Part shown: positions 1-11,131 of the stretch, one piece after another
How the letters are laid out: every line of letters begins with the position of its first letter
Numbering within the stretch: the stretch's first letter is position 1
From: Beverwykella pulmonaria
Taxonomy: Eukaryota > Ascomycota > Dothideomycetes > Pleosporales > Melanommataceae
NCBI GenBank assembly: GCA_001599595.1
Contig: BCHH01000014.1
Location: 460,355-524,354, forward strand
Direction: 5' to 3'
Length of the DNA stretch: 64,000 nt
Made by a program: the position numbers and the translations under genes
The notes under the pieces: model-generated
Told to the model about the DNA's origin: nothing
Seen by the model: only the letters and a program-made list of their open reading frames with translations
Databases searched by the model: none

Positions 1-2
1 TC

Positions 3-545
3 ACCGCTGTTATCTTCGCGATCCTCGGCTTCACCAGCTTAGAGATTGGTCCCGTCGCCGAAGTCACTCGCTCTGTCAAGTTCATTCGTGCACATCTAGG
101 TCTGCGAGATGTCACCGCTGTATCCAACGTCTTGGAGTCTCGCGAGGACAAATGTCAGCCCTGCGTTCATTACGTCCAGGTTTGTGCAGCCTAGATCTAT
201 CATGACCACGCGGAGAAGTGCGCAAAGAACTGGTCCCTCATGACTTGCAACGGGTACCCGCAATGCCCATGAATGCTGCCGTCGAGATCCCGCCCAAGTC
301 GAGGTCACTCCTTCCACCGACGAGGCTATTCTTTCCGCTGAGATCGAGGCCGCTGTTTCCAGGGACCTGGAATCTCACGATTATCTATGCAAAGACTGCG
401 ATCCTCTGATGAAGTCGTGCAAGCATGTAAGTATAAGTTTATGATCAAATCGCTTGCCTTCTCTCGAATTTATGATAGCCAAATATAATAGGAACATCAA
501 ATACTAATGTGACATTTTTGATAGCTATTACTTCTTCAACTTGAG
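3..545 (+). pseudogene. Broken small secreted cysteine-rich protein gene, 5' end outside the window
   Basis: The frame starting at base 3 opens with a hydrophobic stretch (AVIFAILGFTSLE) that looks like the end of a signal peptide, then a Cys-containing segment (EDKCQPCVHYVQVC). It hits TAG at 192-194. The same frame goes on past the stop with more cysteines (EKCAKNWSLMTCNGYPQC), meets a TGA, and coding character resumes in another frame (LCKDCDPLMKSCKH), ending at a good GTAAGT donor at 427. The intron has a TACTAAT branch site and AG at 523-524; a short terminal exon would follow, touching the convergent DUF3176 gene. Two stops and a frame change argue for a pseudogene, although an unusual intron could remove part of the damage. 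No family recognised. Confidence 0.4.
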
Positions 546-2602
546 GTATCCGCGGTCATCTTCTTGGAAAGAAGCTCTCATGTTTTTCGAAGCTTCTAAA
601 AGGTCGTGATATGTCTCCTTCTTCCCAGACCTTGCCATCAAAGATTGATGCGCTTCCCACCCATGCAGGCCATGGAACAGGACCGCCATGATAGAATTCT
701 TGAACAAGTATTGTTTGTTGTTGCTCTCAAAGACAGTAAGAAGCAGAAATAGTGTAGAAACGACAACCATAGATAGAGGCATCACGAACCAGGCCCATCT
801 GACTCGAACAAAAATGTCTTGGGCATAAGCCTCGCCAATGACCTGTCTTGCGTCTGGGTTGGTCGGATTCTGGATTACTTGGGTAAGGACGTTTGATATC
901 CTGCGGAAGAATTCGGGCCAGTCGCCATTTGGCATGGTCAAGAAATGCCGTAGGAAGAAGAAGAATTCTTGAGAGATGACCATGCGACTAAACATTCCGT
1001 AAAGTGGAAGGATGGATTCGTCGTCGAAGTGGATCACGTCGGCCAAGCCATCCGCTGTTGCGCTATAGTGCGCATCGGGCCGGCTCCAGCTCGTGGTGTT
1101 CGTCGATTCCTTCAATTTCAATGACGTAGGAGTGGTCTTTTCCACTTTGATGCCTGCAGGATCCATTGTAACGTTTTGGTAATGCTGCACGCACAAGCTT
1201 GGTCGACAAGTTGTGAGTATCCCGCTCATTTCCCCAAATTTTTCGAGCTGTACCATATCCCTTAGAGCAGATGTGCTGGTGAAGCAAGTAACGGAAGAAA
1301 TCTCGGAGAAGTGGTCAGGATTTACGCCCCCCGTCCGGCAGCCCGACAGAACGCCATTGGGAACACTTACTGTGTCCCACCACCCCCCCAATGAACTACT
1401 AAAATTCCTGCTCTCAGACCAGCCTAGCATATGCTGCCCAAATAAATAGTTGCTGGGGCTCACACTTTCACCTAAACCATAGGCAAGGGTAAAGCCGTCC
1501 TCATTCGGTGGGATCTGTCGTGTGATTTCAAACTGCACTGAAAATGAAGGAAAGCCAGCAATATCCATAGTACAATTTCGTTTCCAACTGTGATCCTCCA
1601 TCCCTATTGCAGATCTCTCGAAAGAAGAGAAATCGTCGAACCGACGCCAGGCACCCGTGGTAACGTTGGCGTCTGTGATTTTCTCGTCGTTGATGTAATA
1701 TGAGCAAGTTTGGAACTTCTTCTCCAACGCAATCTCTTTACTCTCACATTTAGGGCATACAGCTAAAGATGAGAAGTCCGGGAATCGACAGTCCAGAGTC
1801 GGACACTCACTGTTGTTGGGCATGGAGAAGGGCTGGCTCACTACTGAGCCCAGCATTCCGATTGTTATTCCGTATTGAACGTCTTACTCACAGAATTAGC
1901 TGTGAAGTGGAAGCAAATCCGCAATGAAGTTCACATACCAAATGGAATGTTGCCATCCACTAGTGCCGACTTTGTGTACGAATTGGCCATTGTGACGAAC
2001 CCTGTCGTATTAGACAACGGGGTACTCTTCGCATATACCTCGATCGCTTGTTGAGCAAAGGGCTCAAACGCAAGCAACATGATTGTTGTGAATGCGCCGA
2101 CGGCAGCGAGCATTGCGGTGCCTTTAGTCTTCCATAGAAAAACAAATGCACCCCAAGGACCTCGGCTTGCTTCGTCAAATGCTTGCATATACGTTATGTT
2201 TCTTGGTCGCTGCTGAAAATACGACCATTTGAGCTGGCCGATGCATTCAGCAAGGGGGACTAAGAGGGCAGATTTGGTAATAGTCGAAAGGACTGCAACG
2301 AGGGAGGTTGGTTGGATAGGCAGTTTCCATGCCTCCAACGGCTTCCCATTGATTATACATGATACCGCAATTGTCAAGGTCGTGCAAATGAAGGCGAGAA
2401 GAATGGCTCCTACCTCCCACCACCAACCAAGGCGTCGAATCCGAAGCGCAAGTGTTCTCGGGGTTGGCTTCGGTGGTAAAGTCTTTAGTGATGATGGAGG
2501 TGTTGAAATACTTCTATTCGGCACCGAAGGTAAGGTGAACGATTCTCGCACTCGTGTTGATGAATTGGGATGGAGATGTCTTGGACTTTGCAGTTGTCGC
2601 AT
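528..2602 (-). CDS. DUF3176 family multi-pass membrane protein
   Basis: Two exons, 2602-1939 and 1882-528, joined over a 56-nt intron (GTATGT...GTAAG). The join gives 672 aa and reads through as NIPFDVQYGITIGMLGS, keeping the DUF3176 domain whole. Family hallmarks are visible: a WWWE motif starting the first helix, GKPLEAWKLPI, SLVAVLSTITKSALLVPLAE, QLKW, then FDEASRGPWGA before the second helix. The large extracellular part has paired Cys (ECPTLDCRF, AVCPKC) and several NxS/T sites, and a last helix (WFVMPLSMVVVSTLFLLL) sits near the C-terminus. The start is placed at MRQLQSP because the preceding in-frame codons (up to 2809) have no domain character. DUF3176 proteins are common in filamentous fungi and have no established function. 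The gene converges on the broken gene at the left edge. Confidence 0.85.
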
Positions 2603-3033
2603 GTCAAAAGTTGGGTATATATGCAAATTACGCAAATGGCCTGAAGAATAAGATATAACGATCACCAAAATTTCAAGCAGCGGAGTGCAACTATAAAATT
2701 TTGTGTTTGCAGGAGCTAAGTCCTGCCAAATGCAAGCATGACTAGAACCGGACTTTTGATACTTCGTGTCCGAATTCGACGATCGGACTGCCAAATGTAG
2801 AATGCCCAACTCGGCAATAATCGGCTAATTTCTCGAAACTTTAGATCACAAATTATGAGTTTGAAACAGGTGAGGCTCATTGGGGCTGTTATTGGAACAT
2901 AGGATGCATACTTTCCGGTAATTAGGCGTTTACCCGACGTAATACGAGTTGCAACCTCGACTTAGGGGGGCCGAAAAAATTATGTAAGTTGCAATTGCGA
3001 CGAAACAAGACTTCTGACGGAGAATTTGTCCAA
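2603..3033. other. Intergenic spacer, DUF3176 5' side and P450 3' side
   Basis: About 430 bases between the DUF3176 start and the P450 stop. An open frame runs upstream from the DUF3176 start but shows no domain. No RNA gene or repeat seen. Confidence 0.5.
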
Positions 3034-5024
3034 TCATGAGAAGATAACACGGACTCCCTTAGAATCGAGTCTAGGCAGGGGCACTACAAAGTCGTGTGAA
3101 AGAGCCACATCAGACTCGTCCGTTTCGTAGAGGTCAAAGTTCGGACCCCCTTCTCGAAACAGAGCTGCGAGAACATGGCTCATCTCAGCGTACGCAAGAC
3201 TACTTTTCAATTAGCGAAGAAGTTCACCGAGAGCTCCACGTCAATCGTACTTCATGCCCAAGCAGTTACGTGAGCCTTTTGAGAAAGGAACAAAGTTTCT
3301 CTTCATAACTGGTGTAACGTTACCGTCCAGCCATCGTTCCGGTAGGAAGTCGAATGGACGGGGAAACACGGTAGCATCCGTATGCTGCATGTAGGCCGAC
3401 ATTCCAACGGGTACCTGCCACACTATAAGTAATTGAGTTGAAAGCCAGCTTCGAATCTTACTCCAGCAGGTATGGTCCATTCATGAAATTGAATATCAGC
3501 CTTTGGTGAGACCCGAGGGAGCCGACGCATCATTCCATAACTGAGTCTGCATGGATTTATCAGTAAGGCAGTGTCGCCACTCCATGCACTCTCAAGGTTT
3601 AATTTACCTGAGCCCCTCCTTTACCACTGCCTGAAAGTACGGAAGTTGCTCTAATTGCGCCCACGTCGGCTTCTTTGTAGGCCAATCTGCCATTACTGCT
3701 TTCAGCTCATCTGCTATTCGCGTTCGAATAGTAGGCGATGCAATTATGTAGTAACATGTGAGATCGAGAACACGAGCAGTACCAATTGTTCCTGCTCCCA
3801 GAAGAACTTGTGCTTCATTGACAAGCCTAGCCACTGAAAGTTCTGGTTCAGGCAAGTCGCTATTCACTAGATGGCGGAAGAGCATCGACCTTTCATTCCT
3901 CTTCTGGGTATCAGTACTTGTCTGAGCAATGGCGTCGCTTTTCACTTGTATTATCTGCTTTTCTGCCATCTAAGTATGGGCGTTAGCAGCGTCTCATGCA
4001 AGTTTTTGGAGAAGGACAGACATCTCTCCAGTCGTTGAACAGCTGGCTCCTTGGATCAACCCACAAAAGTACTGACTTCGGAATGAAACGGACAATACTA
4101 GTAAAGATTCAGTAAGATACTCTAACGGAGAGAAAGGTGCGGGCTTACTTTATCAGCCATGGAAGCCCTTCAAACAGAGGCATAGATCTGATGATTGCAT
4201 GTAAAGACTCATACCTGAAGTACATTAATGATTTATTTCAACAGGTGTGGAGTCTCAACTACCAGTCTGCAGAAAAATTCTCATCGTCCAGTAGCGACGT
4301 CGGACTTTCGCAGCAAATCCTGCTGATCATGTCGCCTGTGTAGCATAACATTGCATGGTCAAGACGCACAATACTCTCCGTCCCTTCCAGGTTCCTGAAA
4401 CGACGCATGAGCTTCTCAACGAGGTCGTGGATCGTGGGCTCAAGGTGATCAATACCCATCCGGGAGAAATATGGTTCGAGAGGCTTTCGCCTTGCTCGAT
4501 GTAAGTCGTGGGGAGTAGTGAGGAAGTGGGACCCTGTGATGATCAGCGCAGTTGAATTTTATAAACTCGAAGAATTTTACCTTCAAAATCTACCCCATCT
4601 GCGAAGCGGCTATAGTTCTCGGTTGGTCGTACACTACCTGAAACATAGAGTTTGTCGTAAAAGTCTGCATCTCGGATCGACAGCTCATGTGGGTTGATGC
4701 GAACAATTGGTCCTACGAGCTCGTGAGCTTGAGACTACTTTTGGGGCATAGGAACATACCATATACTTTGTGGAGTTGCTCAATCTCGAAGACATATTTC
4801 CCATTTTTGATGAAGTTGAAGTACAGCTCATAGAAACTAGAGATGGCGGCCAATTTGGGACCCGGAAATTTGGCCAGTGGAGAGAAGAGTAGACGGTAAA
4901 CAATGACGAAGAAGCGATACGCAATCAATGCACTTATCAACAGTATCAAAGGAGTTCTCAATTGGCTTCCCAACAAGTAGTCACGTCTGGCCCCTTGTGA
5001 TATTGGCTCGTTAGTAATTGCCAT
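3034..5024 (-). CDS. Cytochrome P450 monooxygenase (CYP58 / trichodiene-oxygenase-like group)
   Basis: Membrane-bound microsomal P450 of 528 aa in nine exons. Introns lie at 4713-4759, 4534-4580, 4215-4262, 4098-4148, 3970-4021, 3547-3607, 3415-3461 and 3200-3250; all junctions keep phase. An N-terminal anchor (LILLISALIAYRFFVIVYRLL) leads into the hinge PLAKFPGPKLAA. Then come helix C (HDLHRARRKPLEPYFS), the I-helix oxygen motif AGTIGTA, K-helix KEGLR, the PERW element FLPERWL, and the heme loop FSKGSRNCLGMNLAYAEM, with the Cys ligand. The last motif appears only after splicing the 51-nt intron; without it the frame seems to stop just after the heme Cys. The start MAITNEP is chosen because the anchor follows at the usual distance. 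It diverges from the MFS exporter at 5425. The substrate cannot be read; the subgroup contains many secondary-metabolite and xenobiotic hydroxylases, and the CYP58 placement is an impression from overall pattern. Confidence 0.85.
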
Positions 5025-5424
5025 ACTCGTGAGGAAAAGCATCGTGGACTTGATGTTGATTCGAATATGCCTACTGGGGAACAGGTAAAAGGAAGTTGTT
5101 GTCCTGAATGCCATGGTCTGCGGCTTACTCATACAATTATTGCGGCACAGCACGTCCACACCTGGTTACTGGTTGGCTAAAGGGGTCACAGAACGCGGCT
5201 CAGAGTGCATTGTCCGCTATTTGTCCGCCTTTGGGAAGCTGTGCCGTGGTCAGAGGGTTCTGTAGTCATCTCAGACCACATCCCTTCGAACAACAGATTA
5301 TTGCAGTGTAGCTACGCCTCACTGAGTGGCGAGAGAAATTGTGCTTATCTCTTCCCATGGTTCTCTACTTTTCATTCCTGGCTTGTTCTTCTTCCACTCT
5401 ACATAACAAGATTTCCTGGAAGAT
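5025..5424. promoter_or_regulatory. Shared bidirectional promoter of the P450 and MFS exporter
   Basis: The 400 bases between two divergent start codons (5024 minus, 5425 plus). Nothing else fits here, so both genes probably share regulation. CGGN-type half sites could bind a Zn2Cys6 regulator, but I cannot single out one with confidence. Confidence 0.5.
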
Positions 5425-7515
5425 ATGGTCTCTTCGTCGCCAAAACCAGTGACGGACAGGAATGACGATTTTATTGAACCGGCCGACAACATCGAAGAAA
5501 GCGAATACCCAAGCACTGTTCGACTTTCAGCGATTCTAGTCGCGCTGGTTTTCAGCATCTTCCTCGTGAGTCCCATTCTGAAAATCGTTACTCTGACATC
5601 TTCATCCTTTATTTTCAGCTAACCTTTTTACATCAGGCATCCCTTGACGTCGTGAGTCTCCCATATAGAACCTTGATCTGTTTCTAATCATCTACCAACT
5701 AATTAGACCATCATTTCGACCGCCATTCCCGCAATTACAGAGCGATTCCACAGTCTGGACGATGTTGGTTGGTATGGATCCGCTATGTTCTTTCCTGTTG
5801 CGGCCACACAGTCCGTCTGGGGCAAATGCTATAAGTACTTTCACATGAAGATTATATTTCTGATTAGCATCCTTATCTTTGAAATGGGCAGTCTAATTTG
5901 CGGTCAGTCCTAAATTTCACGAGTATTACTACTCACAAGTGCTCAACTGATCTCGCATTCAGCCGTGTCACCCAACAGCAATACCTTCATCGCAGGTCGC
6001 GCAATCACCGGGACGGGCGCAGCTGGTACATTTGCAGGTTCCTTCATTATCATTAACTTTTGTACGCGTCCAAAATATCGACCGGCAGCTACTGGGGTGC
6101 TTTCTGCGACTTTTGCGCTTGCATCCGTGGTTGGGCCTCTGATTGGCGGTGCATTTACTGACAATGTCTCGTGGCGATGGTGGTATGTTTTTCTCGAAAT
6201 GATCTAATATTTAGCCCCAGTGACTCGATCATTCATTTCGAAGTGCTGCCATTCAAGAAATTCTTGGCAATATTCAAACATGTGAATAGTCACTGATTGA
6301 TGCGCAGTTTCTACATCAACCTCTCTTTCGGCGGTCTCGCCGTCTTGATCTTTATATTGACATTCAAGCCTCCCCAAGCCGCCCGTCCTATCCCGGCATC
6401 ATCACGTGAAATATTTTTACAGATGGATTTGCTCGGCGTGTCCTTAATCTCCGGGACTGTGATCTGCTTCACATTAGCCATGCGCTGGGCCGGCGTGGAG
6501 AAACCGTGGAAGAGTGCCGACGTTATCGGAACACTTATCGGCGCTTCACTTTTGGGTGTAGCCTTCGCTGTTGATCAATGGTGGCAAGGAGAGCGAGCCC
6601 TTATTATGACAAGCTTTTTGCGCAATAGAACACTGCTCGTTGGGGGTATCTTTGAGTTCTTGTAAGTGATGACTTGCAGAAAAAAAGTTTCTAGCGACTG
6701 ACTAGTTGATTGACAGTATCTCGGGAGCTTTCTACGTCGCGCTGTTCTATCTACCGGTCTACTTCCAAGTGGTAAAGGGCGTGTCTGCAATTGCGTCAGG
6801 GGTCCGACTAGTGCCTCTAGTTCTTGGACTCAGTCAGTCCCACATTTTCTTTCTTTCGCCAGGAACTTGACTAAAGAATTCAGCGTTAACACAAATCGTG
6901 CTTGGGGGGACGATCACGGTCACCGGAATATTCAACCCCTTCCTAATTGCAGGGCCAGTTGTTGCTGCCATCGGAGGTGGTCTACTTTCCACACTCAATC
7001 ACAACTCTACAGCTGGCGAATGGATCGGATACCAGATTCTACTGGGTGTCGGAGTTGGTGCATGCCTCACCATCCCACTCATGCTGGCTGGTGTGGTCGT
7101 AAAGCCCAAGGATGTGGCTACAGCAACCGCAATCATCATCTTCACACAGTCAATTGGAGGCGCATTCATGCTAGCGGCGGCGCAGGGCATCTTCCAGAAC
7201 GAACTCGTCCGACTATTCCGAAAATCGGTCCCAGGGATTGATCCTCTAGCTGTTATTTCGCTAGGCGTATCAAGGGATGCAATGAAGTCACTGCCACCGG
7301 AGGCTTTAGTGGGGATATTGGAAGCGTTTGTTACTGCGCTGAAGCATACATTTGTGGTGGCTGTTCCGGTTGCAGGGATTGCGTTATTGGTCTCGCTCTT
7401 CCAGCCTTGGTTCAGATATCACAAACCGGACATTGTTGGGCTACACGAGGGAAGTGAGGAGATGAGTGTGAGAAACGTGAGCGGGGTGGAGGGGAAAGGT
7501 CTGGAAAAGGCGTAA
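5425..7515 (+). CDS. MFS drug/H+ antiporter, DHA2 (14-helix) family
   Basis: Plasma-membrane exporter of 563 aa in seven exons. Introns lie at 5566-5618, 5652-5706, 5903-5962, 6183-6307, 6662-6716 and 6833-6883; all junctions keep phase. An acidic cytosolic N-terminus ([18 protein letters not shown]) precedes helix 1. The helix 1 signature is [15 protein letters not shown] (D in helix 1). The helix 2 region reads [15 protein letters not shown], followed by a motif-A-like loop ([11 protein letters not shown]). Antiporter motif C is clear in helix 5 ([12 protein letters not shown]), followed by the [16 protein letters not shown] block usual in DHA2 proteins. Families of this type expel mycotoxins, azoles and other hydrophobic compounds. 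The divergent P450 suggests a module that hydroxylates and exports one compound class. No polyketide synthase, NRPS or terpene synthase lies alongside, so a detoxification role is at least as likely as biosynthesis. Confidence 0.88.
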
Positions 7516-8171
7516 GCCTAGATGTCTCTCACAGATATGTGGATATGCGACTTACTAATCAAGTCTGGTACCATATATACAACAGCTGTACATTACATAC
7601 ATCATACACAACACATCTACATACACGCACAATACACATCTCCATACCCCCTAACCACCACTCTGTCTACAGGAGGAGTTTTTCAATGCTATGTCGGTGG
7701 AAGAATGAGGGGGGTTAGAATGGAAAGGCAATGACTATCAAGGAGGCTCGATGCTGAATCAAGCTTGCGTGTGAACACGGTCTATTTCAGCACGTCTCTT
7801 GGCTCAGTCTCAGCATCGACTGATGGGAGATTGCAAGGAAAACAAAGTTATAACACCGAAGCCAAATGAACAACACCGAAGCCAAATGAACAAGACCAAA
7901 GCCGATCCGCTTAGGAATGCCATGGACGTTATTTCTCTCTTCACACAGTGCCATGCCATTAAACGCAATAGATTTTCATAAATTACCATTATTCATAATA
8001 ACATAGAAAAAATTGCCACGAGCTTCTAATTCCCATGAAGGTGAGTGTGCGTCAAGCTCCTAATCGATGAATTCATAAATATCATGTCAACTCGACCAGT
8101 AATCTTGCGGAAGTCATCTCTGGCCTACTTACGAACCTCGGCCACCTCATGCGCGAGTTCATGCATTCCAT
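7516..8171. other. Convergent 3' spacer with a 20-bp tandem duplication
   Basis: Sits between the MFS stop and the stop of the minus-strand cell-surface gene. It holds a perfect 20-bp direct duplication at 7852-7891 and a CA/TA-rich stretch near 7570-7650. No gene seen. Confidence 0.5.
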
Positions 8172-9508
8172 CTATTTCTTATCTGGACTTGTGGCAGGCA
8201 GTTCGCCAACAACACCCGGGCTTTGTTTCTGAATCGGTGAGCCGTCCAGAAGCGGCGGGTTGTCGGCGTATTGCTTCGAAACGTGTGGATCGTATGGGCC
8301 CTGAGGATACGGGTTTTGGCCGGCCGGATAGTAATTGACCGTCTGTTGTGGTTTCAGGACCTGAGAATCTGGGTACAGCTCTGCATAGCCAACCGGTGGT
8401 GACTGTGGTATGCTTCCTGCTTGTGTTGGTTGCTGGTTCCACCGTTGTTGGTCGACAAGAGGAAGGTCTGGGGCTGGTGCCACAGGTTTTTTCTTACGGT
8501 GCAGGATGAAGAAAAGTCCAAACCCGATGGCTGTGAGGACTGCGACTCCACCAACGGTGCCGCCAGCGATAGCTCCAGTACTCGATTTTAGCGCTGGTGG
8601 AAATATAGTTGACGAGGGAGAAGTATGCGAACTGAAGATGGAGGATGTAGTGCCCAAATTCAAGGTTGAGGATGTAGCGCCCAAATTCAAGGTTGGGGAT
8701 GTAGTGCGCGAATTCGAGGTTGAGGATATGGCGCGCGAATTCGTGGATGAAGGTGTAGTGCGCGAACTCGAGGCTGGGGATACTGAGGATGAACGCAAGG
8801 TAGAAGACGTAGTACTCGGACGAATAGTTGTACTAGGAGGAATTGACGAGGGGGCACTTAGGAGAGCACCCGCAGTATCTAAACCTATCATTAGTGGGTG
8901 CTAACAAAGGTCTCAGCTTAGGACCTGAAAATACTAACAAGCATTGTTGGGTAACTGTCGATAAATTGTGTAACCAGTGAGCGGCGCGGTATCACACCAG
9001 TACCAGGATAGTCCCGGCACCACTTGCAGGGAGCTACTTGTGGAATACAAGACGTGGTTGCTACAAAATGGTACACCTGAAGCGCCACCTGCCCCACTAC
9101 CAACATTTAACTCTGTTTCCAATCGCAGACTGGGATTAGACTTACCAGGAAGTAGAGACAGAGCTTGGAGCTACAAGATAGCCCTTGGAACATGCAGTGT
9201 ATATTGTACATTTCAGCCCTACAGAGCATCGTCGAAACCACTGGCCGGATGTGGTATATGACGTTTGATCCGCATCTTCTACCCATGCTTTATCTAAAAC
9301 AATCAGTGTGAGTGTGTGGAGGTCGCTGAGGCGGAATGGGGTACGAACAAACGGTCAGTCCATTAGAAATCCCACTGGAGTACCATCCCAAAGTCTGAGA
9401 ATTTATTCTTGGGAGGATCGCCCGAGGTGTGATCTCTGGCTGCGGCACCGCAAAAGCTATGGCGCAAACACTAGCCGCTAGTAAAAGGTGTGTTGTTAAC
9501 GACTTCAT
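8172..9508 (-). CDS. One-pass cell-surface protein: Cys-rich ectodomain, Ser/Thr stalk, transmembrane helix
   Basis: Four exons (9508-9349, 9293-9146, 9096-8939, 8884-8172) give 392 aa. An N-terminal signal peptide (HLLLAASVCAIAFAVPQP) leads into a compact Cys-rich ectodomain with the pieces TSYTTSGQWFRRC, CTIYTACSKGYLVAPSS, FCSNHVLYS, YWCDTAPLTGYTIYR. The intron junctions rebuild two of the cysteines (STSCGAGG and NNACLDTAG), which supports the exon model; the first intron uses a less common GTTCGT donor. A long Ser/Thr-rich stalk contains a 9-residue repeat, then comes GAIAGGTVGGVAVLTAIGFG, a membrane helix followed by basic HRKKKP, and a Pro/Gln/Tyr-rich cytosolic tail. The layout is that of fungal wall sensors or Mid2-like proteins, but no WSC domain is present. 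A role in sensing or adhesion is inferred from shape only. Confidence 0.75.
8643..8777. repeat. 27-bp minisatellite inside the Ser/Thr stalk
   Basis: Five consecutive 27-bp copies (first copy begins GGATGTAGTGCCCAAATTC on the plus strand), diverging by a few bases each. They encode a 9-residue repeat of the LNLGTTSST type in the stalk of the cell-surface protein. The length is a multiple of three, so copy-number change would keep the frame. Confidence 0.8.
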
Positions 9509-10281
9509 GTTTTTATATATAGCCGAAAGATTGAAAAGTGCGGTGGTAACCCAAGTTTCTTCTCGTCGGGATCAAGCATGTAAAAGCGAACAGATATGCG
9601 GCATTTCTTCTCTTCATAAAGCAGGCATATACGCGGAGCTCGAGTTGATGCTATGTCGTTCGTCGACGATCATTGGACATATCAAGCGACTCGACGTTCA
9701 GCTGGCAGACGGGACGCACCGATGGCGCAAGCACGAAACATGGAAGAATATCAGGATAGATTAAATATTCAAAGACGAAATAGTTGCTTTAGGAATAATA
9801 GAAGCACTGGGGTTATTTCCGCGAAATGGTTTTTGAGCCTGCCGGCCTTGCTATCACTGGCTAAATTTTTCATCAGCTTATGGGTGCGTATGGAGCTGAG
9901 GCCAGCGTATTGGCTTCGTGGTGATAGAGTGGCGTGGAGTGGAGAGAGCAGAGAAGAGGCGAGAGCAGCCTGACAGCGTTATCAATAATAGTGTCGACCC
10001 AAGAGGGCTAGCGTGACCAGAAGGGATGTCTCTCGACCTAACGACTCTCGAAACTATGCTCTGATACTCCACTTTTATCTTTCTTCCTTTTTTATCCAAG
10101 AAGTTGTTCATTCGCATTCGTTCACTTTGTGAGGCAGTAAGTAACACCTTCCTTCTTTCCTAAGACTGATATACTTTAAGGTTGATATTCCAAAGACTGA
10201 TATTCCTACATACCTGGGGACCGTACGAATCAAAGCTCCCGACTAGATGCGCTCCAGTCAGTTATCCGCGAGATCATCTTC
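9509..10281. other. Intergenic spacer
   Basis: Upstream region of the cell-surface gene and 3' side of the next minus-strand gene. Short open frames are present but lack domain character. Nothing else seen. Confidence 0.4.
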
Positions 10282-10800
10282 TCAAACTTGTATAGAAGGA
10301 CACCAATATTCTGCCGTACACGAGTACTGCCGAGCTCCCAGACCATCCCGAACCTCGAAGAATGTCGTCCCATCCTTGAAGCAAACAAAATCCTCATTAT
10401 CCAACTTTGCGGATCCCGCAATCTCGCCCTTCGCCAGCGCGGCAGCGCCAGAATCGATGCTCGTAATGACGGAACTTGTGTGGCCTAGCCTGGCGCCGCG
10501 TTGTGCACCTTCCCATGGCTGGGGTGGCTCACTGACAGCTGCGACCTGAGAGGGTGTTGTAACTCCGGACGATGTGATGGGACCGTTTGCGAAGTATGCG
10601 ATTGCGCTGAAAGATACTGCGGCGTCGGTGGGGCAGAATATGCCTCGGGGGCAGTCACCGATACCGGATCGTCGAGTGCAGGTTGCAAGGTAGAGGTTGT
10701 GTTTTGAGCCCGTTTGGATGCCGTTGATGGGGGCGGGAGCTGCGGTCGTAAAACCACATAGGTAGACGAAGGCCAGGCTAAGGCTTGATCGAATAAACAT
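10282..10800 (-). CDS. Small secreted protein, conserved fungal family without known function
   Basis: Single exon of 172 aa from MFIRSS; an earlier in-frame Met at 10824 would put eight residues before the signal peptide. The N-terminus is a clear signal peptide (SLSLAFVYLCGFTTAAPAP). The mature part has six Cys in a regular layout: LATCTRR, IGDCPRGIFCPTDAA, ENEDFVCFKDG-like (read as NEDFVCFKDGTTFF), and a C-terminal YSCTAEYWCPS. Between them lie AIAYFANGP and PPQPWEGAQRGARLG, blocks that look conserved rather than random. I do not recognise a named Pfam domain. Size, signal peptide and Cys count would fit an apoplastic effector or a wall-associated protein. It stands alone on its strand. 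Confidence 0.7.
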   Translation of the reverse strand: MFIRSSLSLAFVYLCGFTTAAPAPINGIQTGSKHNLYLATCTRRSGIGDCPRGIFCPTDAAVSFSAIAYFANGPITSSGVTTPSQVAAVSEPPQPWEGAQRGARLGHTSSVITSIDSGAAALAKGEIAGSAKLDNEDFVCFKDGTTFFEVRDGLGARQYSCTAEYWCPSIQV

Positions 10801-11131
10801 TTTCAGAGTTGAAGTGTGAGACACTGGGTTAGAGAAGGGGAAGTGGACGATAAAGTTGGAAAGACGATGCTAGGCCCTGGCATTGCAACTTCCCCGGTCA
10901 TGTCCAGATATTTCTATTCAAGCGATGAACGAAGTCCAAGACTGCATTCGTAACCACAATATGTGTGTCCAACCCAAATTTAGTAAAAACGCCAACAATG
11001 GGTGTCTCCCTATATTTTAGGGATGGGGATTGGCTGTCGTACAGGACTATATTGGTTTATATTAGGTGTACTTCCTTACGCCCTTTCCCTAGCCGATCAT
11101 TTCTATTTAAGGTCCTGCTATCTTGACTCAG

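Noticed and set aside
2603..2809. N-terminal 69-residue extension of the DUF3176 protein
   Set aside because: Open frame only; no signal or domain, and the internal Met fits family length better.
3241..3480. P450 apparently truncated right after the heme-binding cysteine
   Set aside because: A 51-nt intron (3200-3250) with GTACGA donor and CTAATT branch restores the normal C-terminus, so the gene is intact.
3034..7515. Full secondary-metabolite cluster around the P450/MFS pair
   Set aside because: No polyketide synthase, NRPS, terpene synthase or pathway regulator in the flanking genes.
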